A stretch of 64,000 nucleotides of DNA from assembly GCF_900188065.1 (NCBI RefSeq), contig NZ_FZNQ01000008.1:79818-143817 (forward strand), given 5' to 3'. Source of the stretch: Halorubrum vacuolatum (GTDB lineage: Archaea > Halobacteriota > Halobacteria > Halobacteriales > Haloferacaceae). The notes beneath the pieces were generated by a model, which was not told the origin of the DNA, did no database searches, and saw nothing but the letters and a program-made list of their open reading frames with translations. The translations under genes were made by a program, and so were the position numbers. Below, piece by piece: positions 44,871-53,600 of this stretch; positions within the stretch are counted from its first letter, which is position 1, and every line of letters begins with the position of its first letter.

Positions 44871-45614
44871 TCACTCATCCTGCAGCTCCGCGTCCCGGAG
44901 CGCCTCGTTGAGGTCCGCCCGGACGCGCTCGCCGCTCTCGCGGTCCATCGCGGTCGTGACGATCCGGTTTTCCTGCACGCTGGAGCCGTCCCGCAGCAGC
45001 AGCCGGACGTTCCCGTTGGTCCCCGCGCGGGTCGCTTTCGCGCGGAGCCCGGTTCGCGAGCCGGTTCCGCCCGCGTCGATCGGGCCGGGAACGATCTTCT
45101 TGACGTGGGGATGTTCCGCGACGGTCCCGATCGCCCGTCTGCCCTTCCGGCCGCCGATGAGCGTGGAGTGTGACCCGCCGATCTTCTCCCTTGGCGGCGT
45201 CTCGACGACCTCCAGCGCGCGGTCGCCGCGGCGGTCGAGCACCCAGCCGACCACGTCGCCGTCGCCGTCGGTCCCCTCGTCGGGGACGCGGTAGAACTCG
45301 TGGTGGATCTGTGCACGCGTCTCTCGCAACGGGCCACGCTCGCCGGCGGCGTAGACCGTCTCGGGTCGCTTGCGACGGACCTCGTCGGCGACGCGCCCGG
45401 CGAAGTTCCGCAGTTGAACCGCGGATAGCCGTTCGTCGCCCTCAGGGCGCGTCGTCACCGTCGTCCGGCCGACGATCGCCTCCTCATCGAGGATCGTCAG
45501 CTCCGCGCGGTCGGATTCGAACTCGATGACGACGGCGTCCGCGTTGGCGGTGTTGCAGGTCAGACAGTAGTCCCCGGGCTTTTCGAGCGGGGTCCCACAC
45601 CGCCGACAGGTCAT
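44871..45614 (-). CDS. DUF2103 protein with N-terminal zinc ribbon
   Basis: A 247-residue protein. The N-terminus has a short zinc ribbon (CRRCG, CLTCN). The C-terminal half is DUF2103: EKIGGSHSTLIGGRKGRRAIG, VAEHPHVKKIVPGPID, and GNVRLLLRDGSSVQENRIVTTA. DUF2103 is a small archaeal family of unknown function, predicted to bind metal or nucleic acid. It may share a transcript with the regulator at 44806, which follows 64 bases downstream. Confidence 0.82.
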   Translation of the reverse strand: MTCRRCGTPLEKPGDYCLTCNTANADAVVIEFESDRAELTILDEEAIVGRTTVTTRPEGDERLSAVQLRNFAGRVADEVRRKRPETVYAAGERGPLRETRAQIHHEFYRVPDEGTDGDGDVVGWVLDRRGDRALEVVETPPREKIGGSHSTLIGGRKGRRAIGTVAEHPHVKKIVPGPIDAGGTGSRTGLRAKATRAGTNGNVRLLLRDGSSVQENRIVTTAMDRESGERVRADLNEALRDAELQDE

Positions 45615-45677
45615 ATACGTGGTTAACCCGGTCGGCGTATAAGGGCGTCCGTTCGGGTCGGCATCGCGCAGACGGCG

Positions 45678-46796
45678 TTACTCCAGACAGGCCGCGACGA
45701 CGTGCAGCGCCGCCTCCCCCCGCACCTCGTCGGCCAAGAGCGGGACGCGTTTGACCTCCCGCCCCCGGAAGAGGTCGGTGGCCCGTCTGAGCGCGTGCTG
45801 TTGGACGTCCCATCGGCGCGCACAGAACTCACAGTTCTCGGGGTCGGGCTCGACGATCCACGCCGGGTCGACGTCGGCGACGTCGCTCACCCGCTCCATC
45901 ACACGATTGACGATCAGCGTGTTCACCGGGATCTCGAACTCCTCGAGTCGGGCGACGAGCCGCTCGGATTCGACGACGCTCATCTCCTCGGGGATCAGCA
46001 CCACCCGGAAATCCGTTCGCTCCGGATCCTGCAGGACGGCCCGCAGACGCTCGATCCGCTCACGGAGTTCGTCGAGGCTTGCAGAGGGGTCGGGGCCATC
46101 GGTGCCGCCGCCGAACATCCCCTTGACGCCCTCCATCATCCCGGCGAACTGCTGGCGGAGCTTGATCACGCGCCCGAGCATCGAGTCCATGATCTCCGGA
46201 AGCTGGAGGAGCCGAAGGGTGTGGCCGGTCGGGGCGGTGTCGACGATCACCCGATCGAATCGCGGGTCATCGAGGTACTCAAGCAGCTGACGCATCGCCG
46301 CGGCCTCGTCCGCGCCGGGCATCGTGCCGCCGAAGAGATCCCCGGGGGCGTCCGTCATCCCCTCGGCGGCGTCTTCGGCCATGTTTCCCATGCCACCCAT
46401 GCCGCCCATTCCACCCATCGCCTCGCCCATGTCGCCGAGTCCGCCGAGCGGGTCGCCGTCGGCGCCGAACATTCCCTCCTCCATCGCCGCGTCCGGGTCG
46501 ATCTCGGCGGCATACAGCGGGACCTCCTCGCGAATGCGCGTCGGCTCCGCGGGGATGTCGACCTCGAAGGTGTCCGAAAGCGAGTGCGCCGGGTCGGTCG
46601 AGACGACGAGCGTCCTGACCCCGCCGGCCGCGGAGGAAAGCCCCGTCGCCGCCGCCATCGTCGTCTTGCCGACCCCGCCTTTTCCCCCGTAAAGGACGTA
46701 CTCCGGGGCGTCAACGCCCTGTGGCAGGTCGGCGTCGACGTCGACGCTCACGTCGTCGTCGACGCGCTCTACCGGCTCGACGTCGATCTCGTTCAT
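45678..46796 (-). CDS. Get3/ArsA-family ATPase with Met/Gly-rich insert
   Basis: A 372-residue ATPase of the tail-anchored protein targeting (TRC40/Get3) type. The deviant Walker A GKGGVGKTT is at residues 38-46, DPAHSLSDTF follows (switch I), and TAPTGHTLR is the A-loop/switch II part. The CEFC pair before RRWDVQQHAL corresponds to the zinc-binding Cys of Get3. The middle has an unusual low-complexity stretch of Gly and Met (from about GGLGDMGEAM through GMGGMGNM), which may form the client-binding groove. The start is the ATG at 46794-46796. Confidence 0.9.
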   Translation of the reverse strand: MNEIDVEPVERVDDDVSVDVDADLPQGVDAPEYVLYGGKGGVGKTTMAAATGLSSAAGGVRTLVVSTDPAHSLSDTFEVDIPAEPTRIREEVPLYAAEIDPDAAMEEGMFGADGDPLGGLGDMGEAMGGMGGMGGMGNMAEDAAEGMTDAPGDLFGGTMPGADEAAAMRQLLEYLDDPRFDRVIVDTAPTGHTLRLLQLPEIMDSMLGRVIKLRQQFAGMMEGVKGMFGGGTDGPDPSASLDELRERIERLRAVLQDPERTDFRVVLIPEEMSVVESERLVARLEEFEIPVNTLIVNRVMERVSDVADVDPAWIVEPDPENCEFCARRWDVQQHALRRATDLFRGREVKRVPLLADEVRGEAALHVVAACLE

Positions 46797-46869
46797 ATCC
46801 CCACTCGTCGCGGGGCCTTCCTGTATCCGTCGGTCCACGGTCGGCTCCCGACGGAACACCCGGAGGGGA

Positions 46870-47175
46870 CTATCCGCCCACGCCGTTGACGTCCAACTCC
46901 TCGATCACCGCCTGCAGGTCCGCCTCGGATTCGATCTCGCGTTTGACCTCCTCACGTCGGCGGACGGCGGCGGAGTCCGCCTCGTACGCGCGCACGTATT
47001 CGGCGCGGGTGTGTTCGTCGAACGCGTGTCGGATGGCGAAATAGCCGTCGGGGACGATCGTTCCGCACACCTTACACTCGTGTCGTTTGTGCTCGGTCGT
47101 CTGATGGAGGATGGTGGATTCGACGTCCTCGAAGGCGGCGTCGCAGCCGTCGATACCGCACGTCCAGCGGGACAT
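46870..47175 (-). CDS. Small C2H2-like zinc-finger protein
   Basis: A 101-residue protein. The N-terminus has a CxxxxC...H...H finger (CGIDGCDAAFEDVESTILHQ, then TEHKRH), followed by a CKVCG pair, and a helical tail rich in Glu and Arg. Haloarchaea have many such short fingers, often DNA or protein binding, and this resembles the DUF7565 group. I chose the ATG at 47173-47175; a longer frame is in the opposite promoter region of the PHP gene. Confidence 0.7.
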   Translation of the reverse strand: MSRWTCGIDGCDAAFEDVESTILHQTTEHKRHECKVCGTIVPDGYFAIRHAFDEHTRAEYVRAYEADSAAVRRREEVKREIESEADLQAVIEELDVNGVGG

Positions 47176-47318
47176 ATATCGCGAGGTATCCGCCGAGGGG
47201 GTTAACGGTTTTCCCCGCGGCGCGCGACAGTTCTGCGGCCTCGACCGGACGTATCCACGCCTCGATGTCCAGGCCTCGAAGGCGACATACCTTTGCTCGG
47301 CCGCGATGAGGTACGGTC

Positions 47319-48110
47319 GTGACCCGATCCCGAACCCGCGTCGATGCGCACGTGAAGGTCCTCGACGCCGACGTCGTCGCGCTCGCGAAGCAGCGCGGGA
47401 TCGACGCGCTCGTGTACGCGCCACACTTCACGCGGTTCCCGACGATCCGCGACCGTGCCGAGCGGTTCTCCGACGACGAGTTGACCGTCGTGCCCGCCCG
47501 TGAGGTGTTCACCGGCGACTGGGGGAACCGTCGGCATCTGCTCGCGCTCGGGCTGTCGGATCCCGTCCCCGATTTCATCACCTTCGAGGGGGCAATGGCG
47601 GAGTTCGCCCGCCAGGACGCCGCGGTGCTCGTTCCGCATCCCGACTTCGCGACCGTCTCGCTCACCCGCCCGGAGATCGAAGCACACGCCGACAGCCTCC
47701 ACGCCATCGAGACGTACAACACGAAACTCCTCCCGCACCAGAACAAACGCGCGTTACGGATCGCTCGCGACCTCGATCTCCCGGGGTTTGGCTCCTCCTA
47801 TGCGCACCTCAAAGGGAGCGTCGGGGAGGCGTGGACGACGTTCGATGAGTCGCTCGACACGCCCGTCGAGATCGTCGACGCGTTTCGCGAGGGTCGCCCG
47901 CGGACGGTGGTCCACCGCGGTGGGCTCTCCCATCGGGTTCGTGGACTCATCGAGTACTCGCATCTCGCCTACGAGAACACCTGGAAAAAGGCCGATCGGA
48001 TCTTCCTCTCGGGGGCCGAGCCGACCCGCCCCTCGAACGTCGCCTACGAGGGACGTTTCGATGACGTGAGCGTCTATGCGGACGGGCTCACCGACTACGG
48101 CCCGGGGTAA
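47319..48110 (+). CDS. PHP-domain metal-dependent phosphoesterase
   Basis: A 263-residue PHP protein. The family signs are RVDAHVKVLD at the N-terminus (His ligand), APHFTRFP, VVPAREVFTG (Glu ligand), VPHPDF and GFGSSYAHLKG (Asp-like position and His). The active site matches a cytosolic phosphatase or nuclease using three metals; the substrate is unknown. A GTG at 47319 is the only fitting start for the conserved N-terminus. It is divergent from the zinc-finger gene. Confidence 0.85.
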   Translation: MTRSRTRVDAHVKVLDADVVALAKQRGIDALVYAPHFTRFPTIRDRAERFSDDELTVVPAREVFTGDWGNRRHLLALGLSDPVPDFITFEGAMAEFARQDAAVLVPHPDFATVSLTRPEIEAHADSLHAIETYNTKLLPHQNKRALRIARDLDLPGFGSSYAHLKGSVGEAWTTFDESLDTPVEIVDAFREGRPRTVVHRGGLSHRVRGLIEYSHLAYENTWKKADRIFLSGAEPTRPSNVAYEGRFDDVSVYADGLTDYGPG

Positions 48111-48267
48111 CCGCCGGGAACCGTTTATATAGGCTCTTTCCCGCGACGGGACGTACTTCGCCGGTTCGGTGGTCCTGTTGAACTCCTCGTTGGAACGACA
48201 TAGCCGGGTATCGGCCGTTCCCGATACGGCGCGTTCGGGCGGGTTCGACGGGTCGGTCGAAGGGTGG

Positions 48268-49650
48268 TCAGCTTTCTCGCTCACCGCGGTCGCTCAGGAC
48301 CTCGTTCGCAACCCGTTTGCCCGACCTGATCGCCCCCTCCATGAACCCAGGCCATTCGATCGCCGTTTCCGACCCGGCCCAACGAACGCGACCGACCGGT
48401 TCACGGAGCGCGTCGCCGCACGCTGCCAGCGTTCCCGGCGTCATCACGGCGTTATATCCACCCGTCGACCATCGCGTCCTCGACCAGGCCTTATCGGTGT
48501 ACTCGAGCGGCTCGCTCGCTTGCGGCCCGAAGTACCGTCTGAGTTCCTCAAGGACCTGCTCGCGGCGCTCGGTTACGGATCGGTCGCTCCACTCGAAGGC
48601 GTCGTCGCCGGCGATGAACCCGACGAGCAATCCCCGGTTCCCGTCGGGTGGACTAACGTCGTTGAACGAGGTCACCACGCCATCGGCCGAAAGCACGACC
48701 CCCGAGTAGCCATCGTCCCGCCAGAACGGTTCGTCGTACGCGACGACGCACTTGACTACCCCGCCCATCGGCATCCGTTGACCCAATGCCCGCCGCCGAG
48801 CAGGCAACGGTGGTTCGTGTTCGATTCGCTCGATGAGCGGGGGGGAAACGGCGACGATCGCGTCCGAAACGTCGTAACGGCCCGTATCCGAGACGAGCGT
48901 CACCCCGTCGTCGCGTCGTTCGATCCGTCGAACCGGTTCCTCCATCCGGACGGTGTCGCCGAGGACCTCCGCAAGCCCTTGTGAGAGGTGTTGGGTGCTG
49001 CCGATGAAGCGGTACTCCGTTCCGACGTTGGACGCTTGATACTCCTGTGCAAAGCTGTACCCGTCGTCCTCGGACGGGTCATCTCCGCCGTCGCTGTCCC
49101 CTAAAAAGTACAGCAGCGAAACCTGACTCGGTTCGGCCGCGTGCATGGCCCGAAAGTACGCCTCGAACGCTTCGCGTGCCGCTTGATTACCCATGGTCTC
49201 CTCCACCCAGGTCTGGAGGGTCTTCCCATCCCATCTCCCGGTATCCGGGTTCTCCTCCCGGCGGAGGGCCTCTATCCGTTCAAACGCGTCCCGCAGCTCG
49301 GCTGCCGCCTCCGGCGGTAGCGCCCGAAGCCGATCCTCGCCCTCGAACAACTCGCCGCCCACGGCGACTCGATCGGCGCCCTCGTGATACTGCGAACACA
49401 GCTCGAGATCGAACTCCTCGGCCAGTTCGAGAACGTGTTCATGTTCCTCACCGATCCATTCGGCCCCGCGGTCGATGACGTCACCGGTCGACAGCGACGT
49501 CCCGAGGGTTCGGCCACCGACGCGGTCCCTCGCCTCAAGAACGACCACGTCAAGCCCCACGTCAGTCAATTCCCTCGCCGCCGTTAGCCCGGCGAGTCCA
49601 GCACCGACGATGCCGACGTCGTAGCGTTCGAGGGGTTGAGAACCAGTCAT
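48268..49650 (-). CDS. Flavin-dependent amine oxidase (monoamine oxidase-like)
   Basis: A 460-residue FAD enzyme. GAGLAGLTAA near the N-terminus binds the ADP part of FAD, with EARDRVGGRT and RGAEWIGEEHEH the conserved flavin-contacting region, and the C-terminal WAGSETAIEWPGFMEGAIRSG the second FAD contact with the usual aromatic residue. It would oxidise a primary or secondary amine to an aldehyde with release of hydrogen peroxide. The substrate is unknown. It stands alone with long spaces on both sides. Confidence 0.88.
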   Translation of the reverse strand: MTGSQPLERYDVGIVGAGLAGLTAARELTDVGLDVVVLEARDRVGGRTLGTSLSTGDVIDRGAEWIGEEHEHVLELAEEFDLELCSQYHEGADRVAVGGELFEGEDRLRALPPEAAAELRDAFERIEALRREENPDTGRWDGKTLQTWVEETMGNQAAREAFEAYFRAMHAAEPSQVSLLYFLGDSDGGDDPSEDDGYSFAQEYQASNVGTEYRFIGSTQHLSQGLAEVLGDTVRMEEPVRRIERRDDGVTLVSDTGRYDVSDAIVAVSPPLIERIEHEPPLPARRRALGQRMPMGGVVKCVVAYDEPFWRDDGYSGVVLSADGVVTSFNDVSPPDGNRGLLVGFIAGDDAFEWSDRSVTERREQVLEELRRYFGPQASEPLEYTDKAWSRTRWSTGGYNAVMTPGTLAACGDALREPVGRVRWAGSETAIEWPGFMEGAIRSGKRVANEVLSDRGERES

Positions 49651-49925
49651 GTAGACCCCTTATTTTCACCTGTAAAAAATACATGGATCGCGACTCCGGG
49701 GACCAAACGGCCCGGCCACGGGCGACGAACGAACCGCGCTCCCGATCGATACGGGTGGGAAGCCGCTTCGACGACAGATTCGGCCACTCAGTCAGGTCTG
49801 CATGCCGCGTTCGGCACGGCTCTCGTATCGACCCCGAGGGTTTCAACCGGGCTCCTTCGGTGCCGTTCATCATCACGATCATGGACGTGCGTCCCGTGGA
49901 GTGTTTGCTGTCCGATAGGACCTAT

Positions 49926-50309
49926 TCAGGGCTCGCTCGTCCCGTCCTGAACGGATTGGCGATATCCGTCGCGTATTTCAACGGCGACGATCAGCGCGAA
50001 CGAGATCCCAACGAGGATCCAGATGGTTATCCCTTCAGTTCCGGAGACCTCCGCCGAGAAGCCTGAAGCGAGCACGAGCAAGACGACGGTCACGACGCCC
50101 ATTCGCGCCGTTCTGGAAACGGATCGATCGACGCTCGACAGATACACCTGCGGGATGACGACACCAAGCAGGGCTAAAAGCAGGAACGCCACCACGAACC
50201 CCCACTGACCCGGTAATCCGACGAACGTCTCGACGGCGGCGAGCAGGATGAACCCGATGATCACGCCGAGAAACCCGGCGGCAATGACCCTGTTCTCCGC
50301 TGATACCAT
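49926..50309 (-). CDS. Small four-span membrane protein
   Basis: A 127-residue protein with four hydrophobic spans, a short basic loop in the middle (SVDRSVSRTARM) and a polar C-terminus. No family is recognised. The start is the ATG at 50307-50309. The 275 bases between it and the amine oxidase start have no supported gene. Confidence 0.55.
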   Translation of the reverse strand: MVSAENRVIAAGFLGVIIGFILLAAVETFVGLPGQWGFVVAFLLLALLGVVIPQVYLSSVDRSVSRTARMGVVTVVLLVLASGFSAEVSGTEGITIWILVGISFALIVAVEIRDGYRQSVQDGTSEP

Positions 50310-50418
50310 GGCCGACGAACGGCGTCCGATATGATAAACGTGCGCCGCTGGAGGCGGCTCCGGTTAAATCGAGCCGTCACACACCTCAGTTACGAACGGT
50401 TGACAGTCGACCTTTGGG

Positions 50419-51213
50419 TCATCGTTCGCTCCCCGGCTGCGGATCGACGTGTGCAGCCGGCATGAGGTCCGTGATCGGCTGTGCATCGAGCCACTCCAGC
50501 AGCTCGACGAGTTGATCGACCGCCGCCTCGAAGAGTCGCTCGGCCTTCTCGGGGGTCACGTCCGTCGGATCGCCGAAGGCGCCGTTCGGGGAGTTGTCGA
50601 TCGCGTCGTAGAACGTCCGTGCGCCGTGGACGTACGCGTCCGAGGCGTCGACGTCGACGAGGCCGCCGTCGCGGGCGGCTTCGAACTCGTCCCCATTGAC
50701 GAGTTCGGGCGCGATGTGGGTGATCATCGCGGTCTCCTTCGGCCCCGCATGTGGGCCGTTCTGCTCGAAGAGGTCGTCGACGAGATCCGGGATCGATTCG
50801 TTCCACATCCACTCGATCGCATAGACCGCGCCGTCCTCGTGGAGTCGTCGACCGACCTCCTGGAGGTGTGCGACGTTGCCGCCGTGGGCGTTCACGTAGA
50901 CGACCCGGTCGATCCCGTGATACGCGAGGTTCCGCGTGAAGCTCTCGACGTACTCCCGGAAGGCGGGCGCATCGACCCACATCGTGCCGTGAAACTGCCG
51001 GTGATGCGGGCTGACGCCGATGTTTATTGTCGGCGTACAGAGGTACCCGGTCCGGTCGGCCGCCTCGCGGGCGAGCGCCTCGGCGATCAGGTGGTCGGTC
51101 GCGAGCGGGAGGTGTGGGCCGTGCTGTTCGGTGGAGCCGAGCGGGACGACGGCCACGGACTCGGTCGCGACGTACTCGCCGAGTTCCGGCCAGGTGTGAT
51201 CTGCGATGTACAT
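50419..51213 (-). CDS. arfB: Creatininase-family amidohydrolase, likely ArfB deformylase
   Basis: A 264-residue creatininase-fold enzyme. The metal site is visible in [15 protein letters not shown] with Glu29, His31 and Asp40, and NAHGGN is the conserved loop near the middle. In haloarchaea and methanogens this family includes the FAPy deformylase ArfB of riboflavin and F420 synthesis, which is the most probable role; the family also includes mycofactocin MftE. The start is the ATG at 51211-51213. It is divergent from the NAC gene. Confidence 0.75.
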   Translation of the reverse strand: MYIADHTWPELGEYVATESVAVVPLGSTEQHGPHLPLATDHLIAEALAREAADRTGYLCTPTINIGVSPHHRQFHGTMWVDAPAFREYVESFTRNLAYHGIDRVVYVNAHGGNVAHLQEVGRRLHEDGAVYAIEWMWNESIPDLVDDLFEQNGPHAGPKETAMITHIAPELVNGDEFEAARDGGLVDVDASDAYVHGARTFYDAIDNSPNGAFGDPTDVTPEKAERLFEAAVDQLVELLEWLDAQPITDLMPAAHVDPQPGSER

Positions 51214-51364
51214 GGCTACCCTCAGGGACGCCGGCCGCATGAAACCAGCCGTCCCGGCAGGCCTCGATCGGTTCCGGTTCGAGCGCCACCGGACATCGGA
51301 TCGTCGGAAGCCTCGTCGTCGGCCTTCGGCACCCTTTTTGTGCCGCGCGGGCGAAGCCCCGCGT

Positions 51365-51760
51365 ATGTTTGGAGGAGGCGGGATGAACCCGCGGAAGATG
51401 AAACAGATGATGAAACAGATGGGGATCGACGTCGACGAGATCGACGCCGAGCGCGTCGTGATCGAGACCGGCGACGGCGACCTCGTCTTCTCGGAACCAC
51501 AGGTCACGCGCATGGACGCGCAGGGTCAACAGACCTACCAGATCGTCGGCGAACCCGACGAGGTCGTCGATGCCGGCGCGGGCGACGCTGACGACGCGGA
51601 CGACGCCGACGCCGCCGACGCCGCCGGCGACGCGGACGCCATCCCCGATAGCGACGTCGCGATCGTCGCCGAGCGGGCGGGTGTCCCGGAGTCGGAGGCC
51701 CGAGCGGCGCTCGAGGCGACCGACGGCGACCTCGCGGCCGCGATCGCGAACCTGGAGTGA
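51365..51760 (+). CDS. nac: Nascent polypeptide-associated complex protein
   Basis: A 131-residue archaeal alpha-NAC. The Met-rich N-terminus ([15 protein letters not shown]) leads into the NAC beta-barrel ([21 protein letters not shown] and QTYQIVGEP), and a C-terminal UBA domain of about 40 residues ([22 protein letters not shown]) follows an Ala/Asp-rich linker that is longer than usual. NAC binds nascent chains at the ribosome exit. The next gene starts inside its stop (GTGA overlap). Confidence 0.95.
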   Translation: MFGGGGMNPRKMKQMMKQMGIDVDEIDAERVVIETGDGDLVFSEPQVTRMDAQGQQTYQIVGEPDEVVDAGAGDADDADDADAADAAGDADAIPDSDVAIVAERAGVPESEARAALEATDGDLAAAIANLE

Positions 51761-52500
51761 GCGACGCCGCCTACCTGCTCGTTCACGGGGACCGCGAGTA
51801 TCTCCTCCGTCCGGGCGAGGAGTTCGGCACCGACCTCGGCGTCATCGAGGTCCCCGAGGACGCCAACCCGGGCGATACCGTCGAGACGCATCTCGGCACG
51901 GTCTTCGAGGTCCGTCGACTCCGCGGCCCGGATCTCTTCGATCACCTCGAACGGACGGGCGCGCCGATGATGCCCCGGGATATCGGGCTCGTCATCGGGC
52001 ACACCGGGATCGCTGGCGGCGACCGCGTGCTCGATGCCGGCACCGGCACGGGGATCCTCTCGGCGTACCTCGGCCGGGTCGGCGCCTCCGTAACGACCTA
52101 CGAGCGCGATCCCGACTTCGCGGACATCGCCCGCGAGAACATGGCGGTCGCGGGCGTCTCGGAGCGGGTGACCGTCAGAACCGGCGACCTCGCCGCGGAA
52201 GTCGACACCATCCTCGCCGATGAGGACTCCTTCGATGTGCTCACGCTCGATACGGGGGACGCACCGACGATCGTCGCCTACGCACCCGATCTCCTCCTCT
52301 CGGGCGGTTATCTCGCCGTTTATTCGCCGTTCGTCGAGGGGACGCGTGCCGCCGTCGAGGCCGCACGCGAGGCCGGCCTCGTCGAGATCGAGACGTTCGA
52401 GACGATCCAGCGCGAGATGGACTTCTCCTCGCGTGGATCCCGCCCGTCGACCGCGGGCGTCGGCCACACCGGCTATCTGGTGTTCGCTCGGGCCCCTTGA
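51757..52500 (+). CDS. trmI: tRNA (adenine-N1)-methyltransferase, TrmI type
   Basis: A 247-residue SAM-dependent methyltransferase that makes m1A at position 57/58 of tRNA. The SAM loop is [11 protein letters not shown], with [18 protein letters not shown] and a later [11 protein letters not shown], and the N-terminal small domain plus [17 protein letters not shown] end. It starts with GTG at 51757, overlapping the nac stop by four bases, so it is co-translated with nac. This nac-trmI pairing occurs in other archaea. Confidence 0.9.
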   Translation: MSDAAYLLVHGDREYLLRPGEEFGTDLGVIEVPEDANPGDTVETHLGTVFEVRRLRGPDLFDHLERTGAPMMPRDIGLVIGHTGIAGGDRVLDAGTGTGILSAYLGRVGASVTTYERDPDFADIARENMAVAGVSERVTVRTGDLAAEVDTILADEDSFDVLTLDTGDAPTIVAYAPDLLLSGGYLAVYSPFVEGTRAAVEAAREAGLVEIETFETIQREMDFSSRGSRPSTAGVGHTGYLVFARAP

Positions 52501-52581
52501 GAGCAGGTGTCGGAACCCGGGGTCGACGGAATCGACCTCGCCGGCGGAACGTTCATTCGGGCGCGTCGTCTTTACCGGACG

Positions 52582-53541
52582 ATGGCCTTCGAGGACGAAC
52601 TCGTGGATCTGCTTGCCGGCTCCACGACCCTCGTCGCTACCGGCGTCGATCGTGCGTTCCTGCCCGCCGTTCTACGGGCACATGAACGAACCCTCGGGGA
52701 GGCTGCTGGAGCCTCCGAGGAGACCGATGGGAGCTCAAACGTGTCGTGGCGGCTCCGTTCACCCACAGAAACCGTCGAGGGGCTGGGACGGGAGTTCGTG
52801 CTCGGCACGAAGGTCGCGACGCGAACCGAATCCGGCTCGATGGCGATCGTGACCGCGGCGGAGGCCGCCGCCGGCGACCTCATCGAACGGACCCTCTTCC
52901 TCACGGATCGAGAGGTACACGCGGTCACCGGTCCCGTGGATAACCGAACGGTGATCACCACCGACGAGATGTCCGCCGTCCGTGGCCTTCGGGAGGCGAT
53001 GGGCGCCCAGTTCGAACGGAGTCCCTCGGCCGCGATCGACATGCCTTCGCGAGACCGGCTGTATCGCACCGCGGGCGAGCAGCTCTGTGGGCGGTTCGCA
53101 GCGGATCTCGAGGTCCTGCTCGATGACCTCGAACCGGGGGCGCTCGATCGCTCCCGAACGGTGACGGATCGAACCCTCCTCCTCGCGCTCGGCGCCCGAC
53201 ACGATCACCTCTTTCAGGACGTTCGGGCATGGGCGGAGTCGGTCGGCATCGCGCCGAGACAGACGTTCACCGCCGATCGTCGGATGCTCGTCGCGTCCGG
53301 CGTCATCGAGGAGGTGAAGGTTCCCCTCGGCGTCGGCCATCCGAACTATCGGCTTCGCGCGATCGAGGAGGGCCTGCTGCGGCTCCCACCCGAGCGGCTC
53401 ATCGAATACCTCCGTGACCGGCTCGATGGGATCGACCGGGCCGCGTTCGACGGTCCTGATGCGGCCGACCGATACTTTCGGACCCCTCATGGACCGGGTG
53501 ATGACGACCGGCCGGTCTGGGAACGCCATCGGCGGCGCTGA
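52582..53541 (+). CDS. Predicted transcriptional regulator, TbsP/DUF5821-like
   Basis: A 319-residue protein. The N-terminal part looks like a small ligand or dimer domain; residues from about 195 onward form a winged-helix (ARHDHLFQDVRAWAESVGIAPRQTFTADRRMLVASGVIEEVKVP), as in haloarchaeal TbsP, a regulator of sugar metabolism. The match is from memory. The ATG at 52582 starts a good domain (MAFEDELVDLLAG); a GTG at 52507 is in frame but the added 25 residues look non-coding. It could also belong to another DUF5821 subgroup. Confidence 0.6.
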   Translation: MAFEDELVDLLAGSTTLVATGVDRAFLPAVLRAHERTLGEAAGASEETDGSSNVSWRLRSPTETVEGLGREFVLGTKVATRTESGSMAIVTAAEAAAGDLIERTLFLTDREVHAVTGPVDNRTVITTDEMSAVRGLREAMGAQFERSPSAAIDMPSRDRLYRTAGEQLCGRFAADLEVLLDDLEPGALDRSRTVTDRTLLLALGARHDHLFQDVRAWAESVGIAPRQTFTADRRMLVASGVIEEVKVPLGVGHPNYRLRAIEEGLLRLPPERLIEYLRDRLDGIDRAAFDGPDAADRYFRTPHGPGDDDRPVWERHRRR

Positions 53542-53600
53542 TCGCTCCGGGATCGGATCCCTCGTCTCCACGCCGATCGGCTCCCCACCCTCGCCGCCGA

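Noticed and set aside
46873..47424. Longer form of the zinc-finger protein
   Set aside because: The added N-terminus is Arg-rich and antisense to the PHP gene start; the conserved part begins at the ATG 47173-47175.
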